Shown here one piece after another: positions 35,679 to 45,791 of a stretch of DNA of 58,767 nt (the first letter of the stretch is position 1; the number at the start of each line of letters is the position of its first letter). The notes under the pieces are model-generated. The model saw only the letters and a program-made list of their open reading frames with translations. It did not search any database and was not told the DNA's origin. A program made the translations under genes and the position numbers. The stretch is from assembly GCF_002567005.1 (NCBI RefSeq), contig NZ_NUZU01000012.1, forward strand, positions 1-58,767, in the 5' to 3' direction. The DNA is from Bacillus sp. AFS073361. GTDB lineage: Bacteria > Bacillota > Bacilli > Bacillales > Cytobacillaceae.

Positions 35679-35708
35679 AGGGTGCCCGCTTTAAAAAGTG
35701 GGCACCCT
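35679..35708 (+). terminator. Hairpin after yvlD (weak T tail)
   Basis: AGGGTGCCCGCT (35679-35690) pairs with AGTGGGCACCCT (35697-35708), with one G-T pair. The tail ATTAATAT is poor in T runs, so termination may be partial. Confidence 0.55.
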
Positions 35709-35784
35709 ATTAATATGGTAGAAATACCCAAGCAGCAGTATGCTAATTTTTTAGACATGAAAGTATGGTAATTTAATAAAAAAT

Positions 35785-35793
35785 GCTAAAATA
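35785..35793 (+). promoter_or_regulatory. Extended -10 promoter of hprK operon
   Basis: TGC-TAAAAT at 35785-35793 is an extended -10 about 50 bases before the hprK start. Confidence 0.45.
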
Positions 35794-35846
35794 AGTGGAA
35801 ATGGAATTTTTAGAATAAACTTAATCCGTTTGAGGAGGATGTTTCG

Positions 35847-36782
35847 TTGCCAAAAGTACGTACCAAAGATATAGTCGAGAAGTTTAAACTTGAATTAGTT
35901 AGCGGCGAAGAGGGAATTAACCGTCCCATCACTATGAGTGATATCTCACGTCCAGGAATTGAAATAGCCGGATATTTTGAATTTTATCCAGCTGAACGAA
36001 TTCAGCTCTTAGGTAAAACCGAGCTTTCCTTTTTTGGAATGCTGTCTGACGCTGAACGTGCTTCAAGAATGGAACGTTTATGCACCGATATCACTCCAGC
36101 GATTATTGTCACCCGAGATATCGAGGTACCAAAAGAGCTGATTGAAGCGTCCGAACGTGAATCTGTTCCAGTTTTACGTGTGGGCATGAAGACCACCCGT
36201 TTTTCCAGCCGCCTGACAAATTACCTGGAAAGTAAGCTGGCACCAACTACTGCTGTCCATGGCGTATTGGTTGATGTTTACGGAATCGGGGTATTAATTA
36301 CCGGAAAAAGCGGTGTCGGTAAAAGTGAAACGGCCTTAGAATTGGTTAAGCGCGGCCACAGGCTGGTCGCGGATGATTGCGTCGAAATTCGCCAGGAAGA
36401 CCAGGATACATTAGTGGGATCTTCTCCCGATTTAATCGAGCATTTACTAGAAATCCGCGGTTTAGGGATCATCAATGTGATGACTCTATTCGGAGCTGGT
36501 GCCGTTCGCAGTAATAAACGGATTACCCTCGTTATGAATCTAGAAATTTGGGATTCAAAAAAGCAATATGACCGCCTTGGTTTAGATGAAGAGAAAATGA
36601 GAATCATTGACACGGATATACCAAAGTTGACAATCCCTGTTCGTCCAGGGCGAAACCTTGCTGTTATTATCGAAGTGGCTGCGATGAATTTCCGTCTAAA
36701 AAGAATGGGTGTGAATGCTGCGCAGCAATTTACTGAGCGTCTGTCTGATGTGATTGAAGACGGCGATCACGACGAGATTTAA
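35847..36782 (+). CDS. hprK: HPr kinase/phosphorylase
   Basis: A 311-residue bifunctional enzyme that phosphorylates Ser46 of HPr and Crh when glycolytic intermediates are high, and removes the phosphate when phosphate is high. Walker A GKSGVGKS is at residues 153-160. The family signature [20 protein letters not shown] is complete. A TTG start at 35847 is supported by GAGGAGG 8 bases upstream. Its substrate Crh is encoded at 52208 in the same window. It starts the hprK-lgt-ppaX-yvoF operon. Confidence 0.97.
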   Translation: MPKVRTKDIVEKFKLELVSGEEGINRPITMSDISRPGIEIAGYFEFYPAERIQLLGKTELSFFGMLSDAERASRMERLCTDITPAIIVTRDIEVPKELIEASERESVPVLRVGMKTTRFSSRLTNYLESKLAPTTAVHGVLVDVYGIGVLITGKSGVGKSETALELVKRGHRLVADDCVEIRQEDQDTLVGSSPDLIEHLLEIRGLGIINVMTLFGAGAVRSNKRITLVMNLEIWDSKKQYDRLGLDEEKMRIIDTDIPKLTIPVRPGRNLAVIIEVAAMNFRLKRMGVNAAQQFTERLSDVIEDGDHDEI

Positions 36783-36802
36783 GGGGAAGAGGAGATAGAG
36801 AG

Positions 36803-37621
36803 ATGAACGAATCTATTCAACCGCTAAATCCAATTGCCTTTTCACTTGGACCGATTTCAGTGCATTGGTATGGGATTATTATTGGCTCAGGTTTGGCCCT
36901 TGCTTTGTACCTTGCCATCAGGGAGGGTAATCGCAGAGGGTTAGAGAAAGACACGTTTGCTGACTTAATGCTATGGGCTATCCCCATTGCCATCATATCT
37001 GCACGTATCTATTATGTGATTTTTGAATGGAAGTATTATGTCAACCATCCGGCGGATATCCCGCAAATTTGGAATGGCGGGATTGCTATCCATGGTGCCT
37101 TGATTGGTTCCGTACTGACCACATATGTGTTTGCCAAAAAACGCGGGATTTCCTTTTGGAAAATTGCCGACATTGCCGCACCGAGTATTATTCTTGGACA
37201 AGCGATTGGCCGTTGGGGAAATTTCATGAACCAGGAGGCGCATGGCGGGGAAGTAACTAGAGCATTCCTTGAAAACTTGCATTTACCGGAATTTATTATT
37301 AATCAAATGTATATTAATGGAACGTATTATCACCCAACATTCTTGTATGAATCACTCTGGGACTTTGCTGGCTTTTTCCTATTATTATTCCTGCGCCGAG
37401 TGAACTTCCGCCGCGGAGAATTATTCCTTACATATGTGATTTGGTATTCAGTTGGCCGTTTTTTCATCGAGGGCTTACGAACTGATAGCTTAATGCTTGG
37501 CAGCCTCCGGATGGCACAAACAATTTCGATTGCATTAGTGGTGGGAGCGCTGGCCATTCTTATGTATCGCCGCACGAAACAATTGACCGATAAGCGATAT
37601 TTAGATCAAGAAAATAGTTAA
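36803..37621 (+). CDS. lgt: Prolipoprotein diacylglyceryl transferase
   Basis: A 272-residue membrane enzyme with about seven transmembrane segments that attaches diacylglycerol to lipobox cysteines (for example CccB and the binding protein in this window). The signature [15 protein letters not shown] and the HYGI-type motif HWYGIII are present. GAAGAGGAG precedes the ATG; it is 20 bases after hprK. Confidence 0.96.
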   Translation: MNESIQPLNPIAFSLGPISVHWYGIIIGSGLALALYLAIREGNRRGLEKDTFADLMLWAIPIAIISARIYYVIFEWKYYVNHPADIPQIWNGGIAIHGALIGSVLTTYVFAKKRGISFWKIADIAAPSIILGQAIGRWGNFMNQEAHGGEVTRAFLENLHLPEFIINQMYINGTYYHPTFLYESLWDFAGFFLLLFLRRVNFRRGELFLTYVIWYSVGRFFIEGLRTDSLMLGSLRMAQTISIALVVGALAILMYRRTKQLTDKRYLDQENS

Positions 37622-37646
37622 CCGTGTGAGAGAAAGGAAGCAACCA

Positions 37647-38291
37647 ATGACGAATAAAATTACGACCGTTCTTTTTGATTTAGATGGGACTTTAATTGAT
37701 ACGAATGAATTAATTATTACATCCTACCTGCATACATTGGAAAAATATTATCCAAACAAGTACAAGCGTGAGGATGTATTGCCGTTTATGGGACCGACAC
37801 TGCACGAAGCGTTTGGCACCATCGATCCAGATCGCGTGGAAGAGATGATTTTAGAATATCGGGCCTTTAACATAAGCAACCATGATAACTTGGTGCGGGA
37901 ATTTGCTGGGGTCTTGGAAACGGTGCGAACCTTAAAAGAAAAGGGCTACAAGCTGGGGATCGTCACGACTAAACGCCATGATGTGACGATGAAGGGACTT
38001 CATCTTATGAACCTAGAATCCTATTTCGAAGTGATTGTTGCCTACGATCATGTCAGCAAGACAAAACCAGATCCTGAGCCTATTTTTAAGGCATTGGAAC
38101 AACTGGATTCTACCCCGGAAGAGACAATGATGGTTGGAGATAATTACCATGATATTTTAGCAGGAAAAAATGCAGGTACCGCAACCGCTGGCTGTGCCTG
38201 GTCGATTAAAGGCAGAGAGTATATTGCCAAATATGAACCCGATTATATTCTAGAGAACATGGCTGACCTATTACCTATCCTCGGAGAGTGA
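37647..38291 (+). CDS. ppaX: Pyrophosphatase PpaX (HAD family)
   Basis: A 214-residue HAD hydrolase that degrades pyrophosphate released by HprK phosphorylase activity. It shows the nucleophile motif FDLDGTLID, motif II IVTTK and the acidic motif GDNYHDI. The ATG at 37647 has AAAGGAAG 7 bases upstream; a GTG at 37626 lacks one. The stop lies 5 bases before the preferred yvoF start. Confidence 0.93.
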   Translation: MTNKITTVLFDLDGTLIDTNELIITSYLHTLEKYYPNKYKREDVLPFMGPTLHEAFGTIDPDRVEEMILEYRAFNISNHDNLVREFAGVLETVRTLKEKGYKLGIVTTKRHDVTMKGLHLMNLESYFEVIVAYDHVSKTKPDPEPIFKALEQLDSTPEETMMVGDNYHDILAGKNAGTATAGCAWSIKGREYIAKYEPDYILENMADLLPILGE

Positions 38292-38296
38292 GAAAG

Positions 38297-38830
38297 ATGA
38301 GGAATACGACCCGCTATCCGGTTGAAGGAGCGAACTCTTTATGGCACGTCTATAAGACCGTGCCTTTTTGGAAAGTTGTTAAGAATTTTATTGTGATTCA
38401 ATTAGCCCGCTACACGCCATTCTTAGGGATGAAAAATTGGCTGTATCGGGTCTTCCTTGGGCTTAAGGTGGGCGAACAAACATCCTTCGCATTAATGGTT
38501 ATGCTTGATGTAATGTTTCCAGAAAAAATCAGTGTCGGCCGAAATACGGTGATTGGATACAACACGACCATCCTAGCTCATGAATATTTAATTAAAGAAT
38601 ACCGGCTTGGTCCTGTGGTGATTGGCAGTGAAGTGATGATTGGTGCGAACTCCACGATCCTTCCAGGGATTACGATTGGAGATGGGGCCATTGTCTCAGC
38701 TGGGACCCTTGTCCATAAAGATGTTCCTCCAGGGGCGTTTGTTGGCGGCAATCCAATGCGGGTCATTTATACAAAGGAAGAGTTGGCCGAGCGCTGGGCC
38801 GAGGATTCGATTTATGGACGGAGAAAATAA
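38297..38830 (+). CDS. yvoF: Acyltransferase with left-handed beta helix (YvoF)
   Basis: A 177-residue hexapeptide-repeat acetyltransferase, with repeats such as ISVGRNTVIGYNTTI, VMIGANSTILPGITIGDGAI and the terminal GGNPMRVI loop. The acceptor is unknown. ATG 38297 is favoured; a GTG at 38288 overlapping the ppaX stop is possible. It ends the hprK operon before a terminator. Confidence 0.9.
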   Translation: MRNTTRYPVEGANSLWHVYKTVPFWKVVKNFIVIQLARYTPFLGMKNWLYRVFLGLKVGEQTSFALMVMLDVMFPEKISVGRNTVIGYNTTILAHEYLIKEYRLGPVVIGSEVMIGANSTILPGITIGDGAIVSAGTLVHKDVPPGAFVGGNPMRVIYTKEELAERWAEDSIYGRRK

Positions 38831-38847
38831 TATAGTGAAATTTTTTA

Positions 38848-38877
38848 AAGTCTGGTTTTCGCAACCAGGCTTTTTTT
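38848..38877 (+). terminator. Intrinsic terminator after yvoF
   Basis: AAGTCTGGTT (38848-38857) pairs with AACCAGGCTT (38863-38872), with a 7-base T run. Confidence 0.9.
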
Positions 38878-38904
38878 GTAGTAAACTAACAATTAAAATG
38901 TTAT

Positions 38905-39030
38905 TTCGCGGAAAAATTCAGAAACTTGGCGGAATTCCTTTCTTGGTTGGCGGATATATGCCGAGGTTCGGCGGAATCCTACCACAGATTGGCGGAATTC
39001 CATCCTAGTTCTGCGGAATCCCTCCCCAAA
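38905..39030. repeat. Array of six 21-base units, core TYGGCGGAAT
   Basis: Units begin at 38905, 38926, 38947, 38968, 38989 and 39010, exactly 21 bases apart. The conserved block is T(T/C)GGCGGAAT, with variants TTCGCGGAAA and TCTGCGGAAT at the ends and TTGGCGGATA in the third. Spacers of about 11 bases differ. The array lies between the yvoF terminator and the his promoter (-35 at 39048). It has the same period and unit number as the array at 33896, with one base changed in the core. Confidence 0.87.
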
Positions 39031-39047
39031 AGTTTCAGATTTTTTCA

Positions 39048-39076
39048 TTGACGAATAGTTTTTCAAAGGGTAAACT
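39048..39076 (+). promoter_or_regulatory. Promoter of the histidine operon
   Basis: TTGACG (39048-39053) and TAAACT (39071-39076) are 17 bases apart. The leader of about 80 bases shows no T-box or peptide attenuator, so control probably lies at initiation or elsewhere. Confidence 0.65.
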
Positions 39077-39164
39077 AAAACTACTTTAATTCATTATCAC
39101 ATTAGCAGACTAAAGCATTTAGAAAATTTTAAAATAACGTAATCTAAAATAAAGGATGAGCAGG

Positions 39165-40337
39165 ATGAGTCGCTTGTTTATGTTTGAAAAGCCCCTGGGC
39201 ATGAGAGATACGCTGCCAGAGTTGTATGAAAAAAAACACCGTGTTCGAACTTTAATGGAAGACACCATCAAACTTTGGGGCTGCCAATTTATTGAAACAC
39301 CTACACTGGAATACTATGAAACAGTTGGATCGGCATCGGCCATTCAAGATGCCCAGTTGTTCCGATTGCTCGACAAACAAGGGCATACACTGGTTTTACG
39401 ACCTGATATGACAGCTCCTATCGCCCGCGTAGCCGCATCAAAACTATTGCAGGACGATATGCCGCTTCGATTAGCCTACTCCGCGAACGTGTTCCGCGCT
39501 CAGCAGCGTGAAGGCGGACGCCCCGCTGAATTTGAACAAATCGGCGTGGAATTCCTAAATGACGAAACCGTTTCGTGCGATGGCGAAGTGATTGCCTTAC
39601 TTATTTCTTCATTAAAAAAAGCAGGGTTATCACAGTTCCAAGTATCAATTGGTCATATTGGTTTTGCCCAGGAATTATTTTTACAAATCCTCGGGACGGA
39701 TGAGCGGGCTAATTCGTTACGAAGATTTTTATATGAAAAAAATTATGTCGGTTACCGCGAGCATGTAAACTCGTTATCCCTATCATCAATTGATAAACAA
39801 AGACTTCTTCAATTCCTCGACTTAAGGGGAGGAATCGAAGTGATCGGCAAGGCCTTCGATTTAATTGAAAATGAACAAGGCAAGCTTGCACTTCTGCAGT
39901 TAAAAGAACTATGGGATTGTCTGAACGACTACGGTGTCGAGGATCAAGTGAAATTTGATTTTACGATCGTCAGCCATATGAGCTATTATTCTGGAATATT
40001 ATTTGAAGTTTACGCGGGGAATGTTGGCTTTCCTATCGGTAATGGCGGCCGCTACAGCTTAATCGAGAAGTTTGGGAAAAATGCAAGTGCCACTGGGTTC
40101 GCGGTGCATCTTGACCGACTGCTAGAGGCCCTGGGCAATATCGACTTCGAAAATACAGTAACCTGCATCTTTTTCAGTCAGGAGCGCCGAAAGGAAGCTT
40201 TTCAATTAGCGGAACAGATGCATAACGAAGGAAAACGGACCGTGCTCCAAGATATTAATGGCGTGAAAAACCTTGATGCCTTTACAAAGAAATTTGCGGA
40301 TACTACCTACTTACTCGGAGGGCGTGCCGATGAATAA
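39165..40337 (+). CDS. hisZ: ATP phosphoribosyltransferase regulatory subunit HisZ
   Basis: A histidyl-tRNA-synthetase-like subunit of about 390 residues that activates the short-form HisG. The class II motifs ([18 protein letters not shown] and [16 protein letters not shown]) are present, but the anticodon-binding domain is missing, as expected for HisZ. Starts at 39156, 39165 and TTG 39174 are possible; the last would begin MFMFEKP like B. subtilis. It overlaps hisG by 8 bases and opens the operon hisZGDBHAFI. Confidence 0.93.
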   Translation: MSRLFMFEKPLGMRDTLPELYEKKHRVRTLMEDTIKLWGCQFIETPTLEYYETVGSASAIQDAQLFRLLDKQGHTLVLRPDMTAPIARVAASKLLQDDMPLRLAYSANVFRAQQREGGRPAEFEQIGVEFLNDETVSCDGEVIALLISSLKKAGLSQFQVSIGHIGFAQELFLQILGTDERANSLRRFLYEKNYVGYREHVNSLSLSSIDKQRLLQFLDLRGGIEVIGKAFDLIENEQGKLALLQLKELWDCLNDYGVEDQVKFDFTIVSHMSYYSGILFEVYAGNVGFPIGNGGRYSLIEKFGKNASATGFAVHLDRLLEALGNIDFENTVTCIFFSQERRKEAFQLAEQMHNEGKRTVLQDINGVKNLDAFTKKFADTTYLLGGRADE

Positions 40338-40968
40338 TATACTAACGATTGCAATGCCGAAAGGGCGTATTTTTGAAGAAGCGGTTGAACTGCTTCGGAA
40401 AGCTGGGTATCAGCTTCCACCTGAATTTGATGATTCGCGGAAATTAATCATCGAGGTTGAAAATGAGGGGCTGCGATTTATTTTGGCGAAACCAACCGAT
40501 GTTCCTACCTATGTGGAGCATGGGGTCGCCGATATCGGTATCGCCGGCAAGGATGTCATGCTGGAGGAAGAGCGTGATGTTTATGAACTCCTCGACTTAC
40601 GGATTAGTGCCTGCTATTTAGCGGTTGCCGGCTTGCCAAACACAAAAATGAATGATGTGGCGCCTAGGGTAGCCACGAAATACCCGAATGTGGCTGAAGC
40701 CTATTTCCGTGAACAGGGAGAACAGGTGGAAATCATCAAATTAAACGGTTCAATTGAACTTGCTCCGATCATTGGTTTATCAGATAGGATTGTGGATATT
40801 GTTTCCACCGGCCGAACGATGAGGGAAAATGGTCTTGTTGAGTATGAGAGGATTGTGGAAGTCACATCCCGACTGATCGTTAATCCCGTCAGCTACCGCA
40901 TCAAGGATACAAAGATTGACGAACTAGTAACAAGGCTTAGTAAAGTTGTCTCTTTGGAGGAAAATTAA
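40330..40968 (+). CDS. hisG: ATP phosphoribosyltransferase, short form
   Basis: A 212-residue enzyme that joins ATP and PRPP in the first, feedback-controlled step of histidine synthesis. It lacks the C-terminal regulatory domain of the long form and so depends on HisZ. The family motif [11 protein letters not shown] and the PRPP loop [14 protein letters not shown] are visible. GGAGGG lies 7 bases before the ATG. Confidence 0.96.
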   Translation: MNNILTIAMPKGRIFEEAVELLRKAGYQLPPEFDDSRKLIIEVENEGLRFILAKPTDVPTYVEHGVADIGIAGKDVMLEEERDVYELLDLRISACYLAVAGLPNTKMNDVAPRVATKYPNVAEAYFREQGEQVEIIKLNGSIELAPIIGLSDRIVDIVSTGRTMRENGLVEYERIVEVTSRLIVNPVSYRIKDTKIDELVTRLSKVVSLEEN

Positions 40969-40969
40969 C

Positions 40970-42250
40970 ATGAAAATAGTAAAAGTAAATGACCTTGTTT
41001 CGTTAAAGCGATCAATCGAGTCAGGTACCTCCGAGCAAGTAAACGTAGTCAAAGAAATTATTTCAGCGATTCGCACGCGCGGCGATGAAGCATTAAGGGA
41101 ATATACTGAGAAATTCGATCGTGTGCGCTTATCTTCTTTTTCTGTCACCGAAAAAGAAATAGAGGCTGCCTACACACAGGTAGATGAGCGTTTTCTCTCG
41201 ATTGTCCGAGAAGCGGCGGAAAATATTCGTTCGTTTCATGAAAAGCAGCTGCGGCCATCATGGATGACCACGGAGGAAAATGGAACCGTTCTAGGACAAA
41301 AAATCACACCGCTCGATTCGGTCGGGGTATATGTGCCAGGCGGTACAGCAGCGTATCCTTCCTCTGTCCTTATGAACGTCCTTCCAGCGAAAGTCGCTGG
41401 TGTAAAGCGGATCGTAATGGTGTCGCCGCCAGACGACCAAGGCCAATTACCTGCAGCTGTATTGGTTGCAGCCAAGGAAGCGGGCGTTGAGGAAATATAT
41501 AAAGTGGGCGGGGCCCAAGCAATTGCGGCACTTGCCTATGGAACCGAATCAATTAACTCTGTTGATAAAATTACCGGTCCCGGAAATATCTACGTGGCGT
41601 TAGCTAAACGTGAGGTTTTCGGGGATGTTGATATTGACATGATTGCAGGTCCAAGTGAAATTGCCATTTTGGCAGATGAAACAGCAAGAGCAGACGAGGT
41701 AGCGGCAGACCTTCTGTCACAGGCAGAACATGACCCGCGGGCCTGCAGTGTATTGGTCACCCCTTCGAGTATTCTGGCCGAAGCAGTGAGCATGGAAGTG
41801 GAGAAGCAGCTCGAGCTGCTGCCACGAAAGGACATTGCCTCCCGTTCAATTGCCGATTATGGTGCTATTTACATAACGGATACAATTGAAGAAGCGATCG
41901 AAACCATCAATCAATTAGCGCCTGAACATTTAGAAATTATCACAGAAAATGCGATCGAACTGCTTGGGAAGATCCGACATGCTGGAGCCATTTTTATCGG
42001 CCGCTATAGTTCAGAGCCGGTTGGTGACTACTTTGCTGGTCCTAATCATGTTCTTCCAACCAACGGAACAGCCCGCTTTTCTAGTCCGTTGAATGTGGAT
42101 GATTTCCAGAAGAAATCAAGCGTGATTATCTACAGCCAAAAGGCGATGGTTGAGAATGGGGCTAAAATTGCTGAGTTTGCCCGGAAGGAAGGGCTTGAAG
42201 CCCATGCACGGGCAGTTGAATTCCGATTGAAAAACGACGGAAAATTATAA
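40970..42250 (+). CDS. hisD: Histidinol dehydrogenase
   Basis: A 426-residue zinc enzyme that performs the last two oxidations, L-histidinol to L-histidine. Landmarks include [15 protein letters not shown], the [15 protein letters not shown] signature and the Glu/His catalytic segment APEHLEI, as well as [13 protein letters not shown]. The ATG at 40970, one base after the hisG stop, has TTGGAGG at 7 bases. Confidence 0.97.
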   Translation: MKIVKVNDLVSLKRSIESGTSEQVNVVKEIISAIRTRGDEALREYTEKFDRVRLSSFSVTEKEIEAAYTQVDERFLSIVREAAENIRSFHEKQLRPSWMTTEENGTVLGQKITPLDSVGVYVPGGTAAYPSSVLMNVLPAKVAGVKRIVMVSPPDDQGQLPAAVLVAAKEAGVEEIYKVGGAQAIAALAYGTESINSVDKITGPGNIYVALAKREVFGDVDIDMIAGPSEIAILADETARADEVAADLLSQAEHDPRACSVLVTPSSILAEAVSMEVEKQLELLPRKDIASRSIADYGAIYITDTIEEAIETINQLAPEHLEIITENAIELLGKIRHAGAIFIGRYSSEPVGDYFAGPNHVLPTNGTARFSSPLNVDDFQKKSSVIIYSQKAMVENGAKIAEFARKEGLEAHARAVEFRLKNDGKL

Positions 42251-42288
42251 AATAATCGTACTGCACAATAAATAGGGGGTCCCATTTC

Positions 42289-42876
42289 ATGGAAAGAATC
42301 GCAGGTATTGAACGAAACACGAATGAAACACAAATTCAATTAACATTAGATGTGGATGGGGAAGGTCAGTCTACTTTAGAAACGGGCGTACCGTTCATGA
42401 CCCATATGCTTGATTTATTCACAAAACATGGACAATTCAACCTAACAGTGAATGCCAATGGGGATACAGAAGTTGATGACCACCATACAACAGAAGATAT
42501 TGGTATTTGTCTTGGACAGGCCTTACGTGAAGCCTTAGGTGACAAACGCGGGATTAAGCGTTACGGGAATGCCTTTGTACCAATGGATGAAGCGTTGGCA
42601 CAGGTTGTCGTTGACCTCAGTAATCGTCCGCATTTAGAAATGCGTGCCGAGTTCCCAGGACAAAAAGTGGGCACCTTTGACACTGAGCTGGTTCATGAAT
42701 TTTTATGGAAGCTTGCACTTGAGGCCCGGATGAATCTCCATGTCATCGTCCATTACGGAAAAAATACCCACCATATGATCGAAGCCGTCTTTAAAGCGCT
42801 CGGCCGTGCCCTTGACGAAGCAACAACCATCGACCCGCGCATCAAAGGCGTTCCATCGACCAAAGGAATGCTCTAG
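42289..42876 (+). CDS. hisB: Imidazoleglycerol-phosphate dehydratase
   Basis: A 195-residue monofunctional manganese enzyme, which dehydrates imidazoleglycerol phosphate. The two metal-binding clusters [10 protein letters not shown] and (after the internal repeat) [20 protein letters not shown] are intact. AGGGGG precedes the ATG. There is no HolPase domain, as normal for Bacillus. Confidence 0.97.
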   Translation: MERIAGIERNTNETQIQLTLDVDGEGQSTLETGVPFMTHMLDLFTKHGQFNLTVNANGDTEVDDHHTTEDIGICLGQALREALGDKRGIKRYGNAFVPMDEALAQVVVDLSNRPHLEMRAEFPGQKVGTFDTELVHEFLWKLALEARMNLHVIVHYGKNTHHMIEAVFKALGRALDEATTIDPRIKGVPSTKGML

Positions 42877-42898
42877 AAAAAAGTAGTGTAAGTGTAAT

Positions 42899-42943
42899 GG
42901 TGTCAGGCACCATGTGAAAAACATAACTAAGGTGTCAGGCACC
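42899..42943. repeat. Two copies of GGTGTCAGGCACC inside the his operon
   Basis: Exact copies at 42899-42911 and 42931-42943 are the reverse complement of the element at 9258 and 13609. A half copy (GGCACC) follows at 42950-42955. They fill the 97-base gap between hisB and hisH, the largest gap in an operon whose other genes overlap or lie close together. Confidence 0.85.
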
Positions 42944-42973
42944 AATGAAAGGCACCGTGAAAGGATGTTATAG

Positions 42974-43600
42974 ATGATTGGCATTGTTGACTATGGAATG
43001 GGAAATCTGTTTAGTGTTAGCAAGGCATTGGAACGGCTCGGTGCTGAGTATTTTATTTCGGCTGATAAGGGTGAGCTGCTGGCGGCAGATGCTTTACTTC
43101 TTCCAGGTGTGGGCTCCTTTCGGGATGCGATGGAGCGTTTGCCAGTAGAGACGATTAAGGAATTTGCGGCATCAGGTAAACCGCTCCTTGGGATTTGCCT
43201 CGGGATGCAATTGCTGTTTGAACGAAGTGAGGAAAATGGACCGACAGAAGGTTTAGGATTGTTACCGGGCCGTGTTCGCCGTTTTCCAGGGAAAACACCG
43301 GCAGGGCAGACCTACAAAGTTCCGCATATGGGCTGGAATCGACTTGAATTTGTCCAAGAATCCCCGCTATTAAAAAACTTAGAAGAGGATTACGTCTATT
43401 TCGTCCATTCCTATTATGTGGATGCGGAAAACTCCGATGTGTTACTGGCAAAGGCCAATTATCACGAACAAGTATCTGCGGTTGTGGGTAAAGATAATAT
43501 ATTTGGGATGCAATTTCATCCTGAAAAAAGCAGCAAGCTGGGCATGGCCCTGCTCGCTAATTTTCTACAAATGGTGGAGGAAAGGAAGGCAGTCCGATGA
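42974..43600 (+). CDS. hisH: Imidazole glycerol phosphate synthase, glutaminase subunit
   Basis: A 208-residue class I glutamine amidotransferase that supplies ammonia to HisF. The nucleophile elbow GICLGMQ and the His-Glu pair in MQFHPEKSS complete the catalytic triad. It overlaps hisA by ATGA. AAAGGATG lies upstream of the ATG. Confidence 0.96.
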   Translation: MIGIVDYGMGNLFSVSKALERLGAEYFISADKGELLAADALLLPGVGSFRDAMERLPVETIKEFAASGKPLLGICLGMQLLFERSEENGPTEGLGLLPGRVRRFPGKTPAGQTYKVPHMGWNRLEFVQESPLLKNLEEDYVYFVHSYYVDAENSDVLLAKANYHEQVSAVVGKDNIFGMQFHPEKSSKLGMALLANFLQMVEERKAVR

Positions 43601-44322
43601 GTTTAACGATATATCCAGCAATTGATATGCGCGGCGGCAAGTGCGTCCGACTTCTCCAAGGGGACTACGACCAAGAAACCATTTATGGTGACTCGCCATT
43701 TGATATGGCCAAAAGTTTTGCAGCTGACGGCTCCGAGTGGATTCACATGGTGGACCTTGACGGGGCAAAAGATGGCAAGCGGGTCAATGACCGGTTTGTG
43801 ATTGAAGCCGCGCAAAAATTAAATGTAAATATTCAGATTGGCGGCGGTATTCGCTCGGAGGAGGATATCCTTCACTATCTTGAGAATGGTGTGAACCGTG
43901 TCATCATTGGCAGTATTGCAGTTTCTAACCCCGAATTTGCCATCGATATGATCAAAAAATACGGTGCGAAAATTGCTGTCGGCATTGATGCTAAAAATGG
44001 CTATGTCGCGACACACGGTTGGCTGGATACTTCAGAACTAAAGGCCGTCGATCTCGGCAAGCGCTTTGCAGATGCCGGGGCGGAGACGTTTATTTTTACG
44101 GATATCGCTACGGATGGAACACTAGCCGGTCCGAATATTGCCGCTGTATGTGAAATGGCTGAAGTGACGGGGAAAAATGTGATTGCCTCCGGCGGGGTGA
44201 GCAGTCTAGCAGACTTACAAGCCATTGCTTCCCAAGGGATACAAGGAGCAATCGTCGGCAAAGCCCTTTATGAAAACCGCTTCACTTTAAAAGAGGCTCT
44301 GAAAGTGGGTGGCTCCCGATGA
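43597..44322 (+). CDS. hisA: Phosphoribosylformimino-5-aminoimidazole carboxamide ribotide isomerase
   Basis: A 241-residue TIM-barrel isomerase (ProFAR to PRFAR). The N-terminal catalytic Asp is in [12 protein letters not shown] and the second in [14 protein letters not shown]; phosphate-binding glycines are in QIGGGIRS and ASGGVSS. ATGA overlaps join it to hisH and hisF. Confidence 0.97.
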   Translation: MSLTIYPAIDMRGGKCVRLLQGDYDQETIYGDSPFDMAKSFAADGSEWIHMVDLDGAKDGKRVNDRFVIEAAQKLNVNIQIGGGIRSEEDILHYLENGVNRVIIGSIAVSNPEFAIDMIKKYGAKIAVGIDAKNGYVATHGWLDTSELKAVDLGKRFADAGAETFIFTDIATDGTLAGPNIAAVCEMAEVTGKNVIASGGVSSLADLQAIASQGIQGAIVGKALYENRFTLKEALKVGGSR

Positions 44323-45080
44323 CTCTTACAAAAAGAATCATCCCATGCCTGGATGTAAAAGATGGTCGAGTGGTCAAAGGGATCCAATTTGTGCAACTGC
44401 GCGATGCCGGTGATCCTGTTGAACTAGCACGCTTTTACGATGAGCAGGGGGCGGATGAACTTGTTTTTCTCGATATCTCTGCCTCTGTTGAAGGCCGAAA
44501 AACAATGGTTGAAGTCGTAAAGGCCGTCGCCTCTGAGTTGGCCATTCCGTTTACGGTAGGCGGTGGCATTAATGCCTTAGAGGATATGAAAAGAATCCTG
44601 CGTGCCGGCGCGGATAAAGTATCGCTGAACACGGCGGCGGTCCTTAACCCGGAACTGATTAAGGAAGGTGCCAGCTACTTTGGCTCGCAATGCATTGTTG
44701 TCGCAATCGATGCGAAATATGATGAAGAAGTGGGAACATGGCGGGTATTCACCCACGGTGGCAGAACACCGACAGACAAATTAGTGGTTGAGTGGGCTAG
44801 CGAAGCTGCCAGTTTAGGTGCGGGTGAAATTTTGCTAACGAGCATGGATAGTGATGGTGAGAAGAATGGATTCGACCTGGAGCTCACAAAAGCAGTAAGC
44901 GAAGCAGTAACCATTCCTGTCATTGCTTCAGGGGGGGCAGGGAATTCGGAACACTTCGAGGAAGCGTTCTTAGCCGGAAAAGCAGATGCGGCTCTCGCTG
45001 CGTCCATTTTTCACTATAAAGAGACATCTGTTCATGAAGTAAAAAGCTATTTACGGGAAAAAGGAGTGACGGTTCGATGA
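44319..45080 (+). CDS. hisF: Imidazole glycerol phosphate synthase, cyclase subunit
   Basis: A 253-residue TIM-barrel cyclase forming IGP and AICAR from PRFAR with ammonia from HisH. Catalytic Asp residues lie in [12 protein letters not shown] and [12 protein letters not shown]; phosphate loops are VGGGIN and ASGGAGN. It overlaps hisA and hisI by ATGA. Confidence 0.97.
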   Translation: MTLTKRIIPCLDVKDGRVVKGIQFVQLRDAGDPVELARFYDEQGADELVFLDISASVEGRKTMVEVVKAVASELAIPFTVGGGINALEDMKRILRAGADKVSLNTAAVLNPELIKEGASYFGSQCIVVAIDAKYDEEVGTWRVFTHGGRTPTDKLVVEWASEAASLGAGEILLTSMDSDGEKNGFDLELTKAVSEAVTIPVIASGGAGNSEHFEEAFLAGKADAALAASIFHYKETSVHEVKSYLREKGVTVR

Positions 45081-45694
45081 ATGTACGATTTGATGAAAAA
45101 GGGTTAGTGCCTGCGATTATTCAAGATGCTGGAACAAAAGAAGTATTAACGCTCGCTTATATGAACGAGGAGTCGCTCGCCAAAACAATTGAAACGGGCG
45201 AAACATGGTTCTATAGCCGTTCTCGCAAGGAATTATGGCATAAAGGTGCAACAAGCGGAAATACACAGACCGTAGTCAGCATGAACTATGACTGTGACCA
45301 AGATGCAATATTAGTCCTTGTATATCCAAAGGGTCCGGCATGCCATACTGGTGCGGTTAGCTGTTTTACAGAAAGAGGCTATACGGGGACATCAAGTCTG
45401 GCAGACTATGAGATCTTACAATCGCTTGAAAAAGTCATCGTTGACCGTGAACGTGAGCGTCCAGAAGGGGCTTACACCACCTATTTGTTTGAAAAAGGCG
45501 TCGATAAGATTTTGAAAAAAGTTGGCGAAGAAGCGGCCGAAGTAATTATTGCAGCGAAAAACCGCGACGCAGAGGAACTGCGTTGGGAAGCAGCGGATCT
45601 CCTTTATCACTTGCAGGTATTACTCGTTGAACAAGGCCTTCCATTCAAGGAAGTTTTGAGAACTTTAGAAGAGAGACACAAGGACCGGTCGTAA
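45077..45694 (+). CDS. hisI: Bifunctional PR-AMP cyclohydrolase / PR-ATP pyrophosphatase
   Basis: A 205-residue fusion, also written hisIE. The N-terminal HisI domain (1-110) has the metal motif [10 protein letters not shown] and the [14 protein letters not shown] region. The C-terminal HisE domain (115-205) has [14 protein letters not shown] and [13 protein letters not shown]. It is the last gene of the operon. Its stop codon lies in the loop of the terminator. Confidence 0.96.
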   Translation: MNVRFDEKGLVPAIIQDAGTKEVLTLAYMNEESLAKTIETGETWFYSRSRKELWHKGATSGNTQTVVSMNYDCDQDAILVLVYPKGPACHTGAVSCFTERGYTGTSSLADYEILQSLEKVIVDRERERPEGAYTTYLFEKGVDKILKKVGEEAAEVIIAAKNRDAEELRWEAADLLYHLQVLLVEQGLPFKEVLRTLEERHKDRS

Positions 45695-45710
45695 ATCGAC
45701 TGGTTTTTTT
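45684..45710 (+). terminator. Intrinsic terminator of the his operon
   Basis: ACCGGTCG (45684-45691) pairs with CGACTGGT (45697-45704), with one G-T pair, followed by TTTTTT. Confidence 0.85.
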
Positions 45711-45750
45711 ATGCTTTTTTTCTGGTATCTTCTCGAACATCTCCCTAGTG

Positions 45751-45759
45751 TGGTATACT
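45751..45759 (+). promoter_or_regulatory. Extended -10 promoter of yvcD
   Basis: TGG-TATACT at 45751-45759 forms an extended -10. No convincing -35 is seen. The start would lie about 25 bases before the ATG at 45792. Confidence 0.55.
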
Positions 45760-45791
45760 ACCTTAGTTATGTTAAAAATGTGGAGGACTTC

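Noticed and set aside
38893..39048. Open frame through the second 21-base array giving LAEF/SAES heptads
   Set aside because: There is no start codon with a binding site, and the same frame in the other array has a stop. The period is better read as a DNA or RNA feature.
39077..39164. T-box or histidine attenuator in the his leader
   Set aside because: The leader is too short for a T-box and has no His-rich leader peptide or terminator hairpin.
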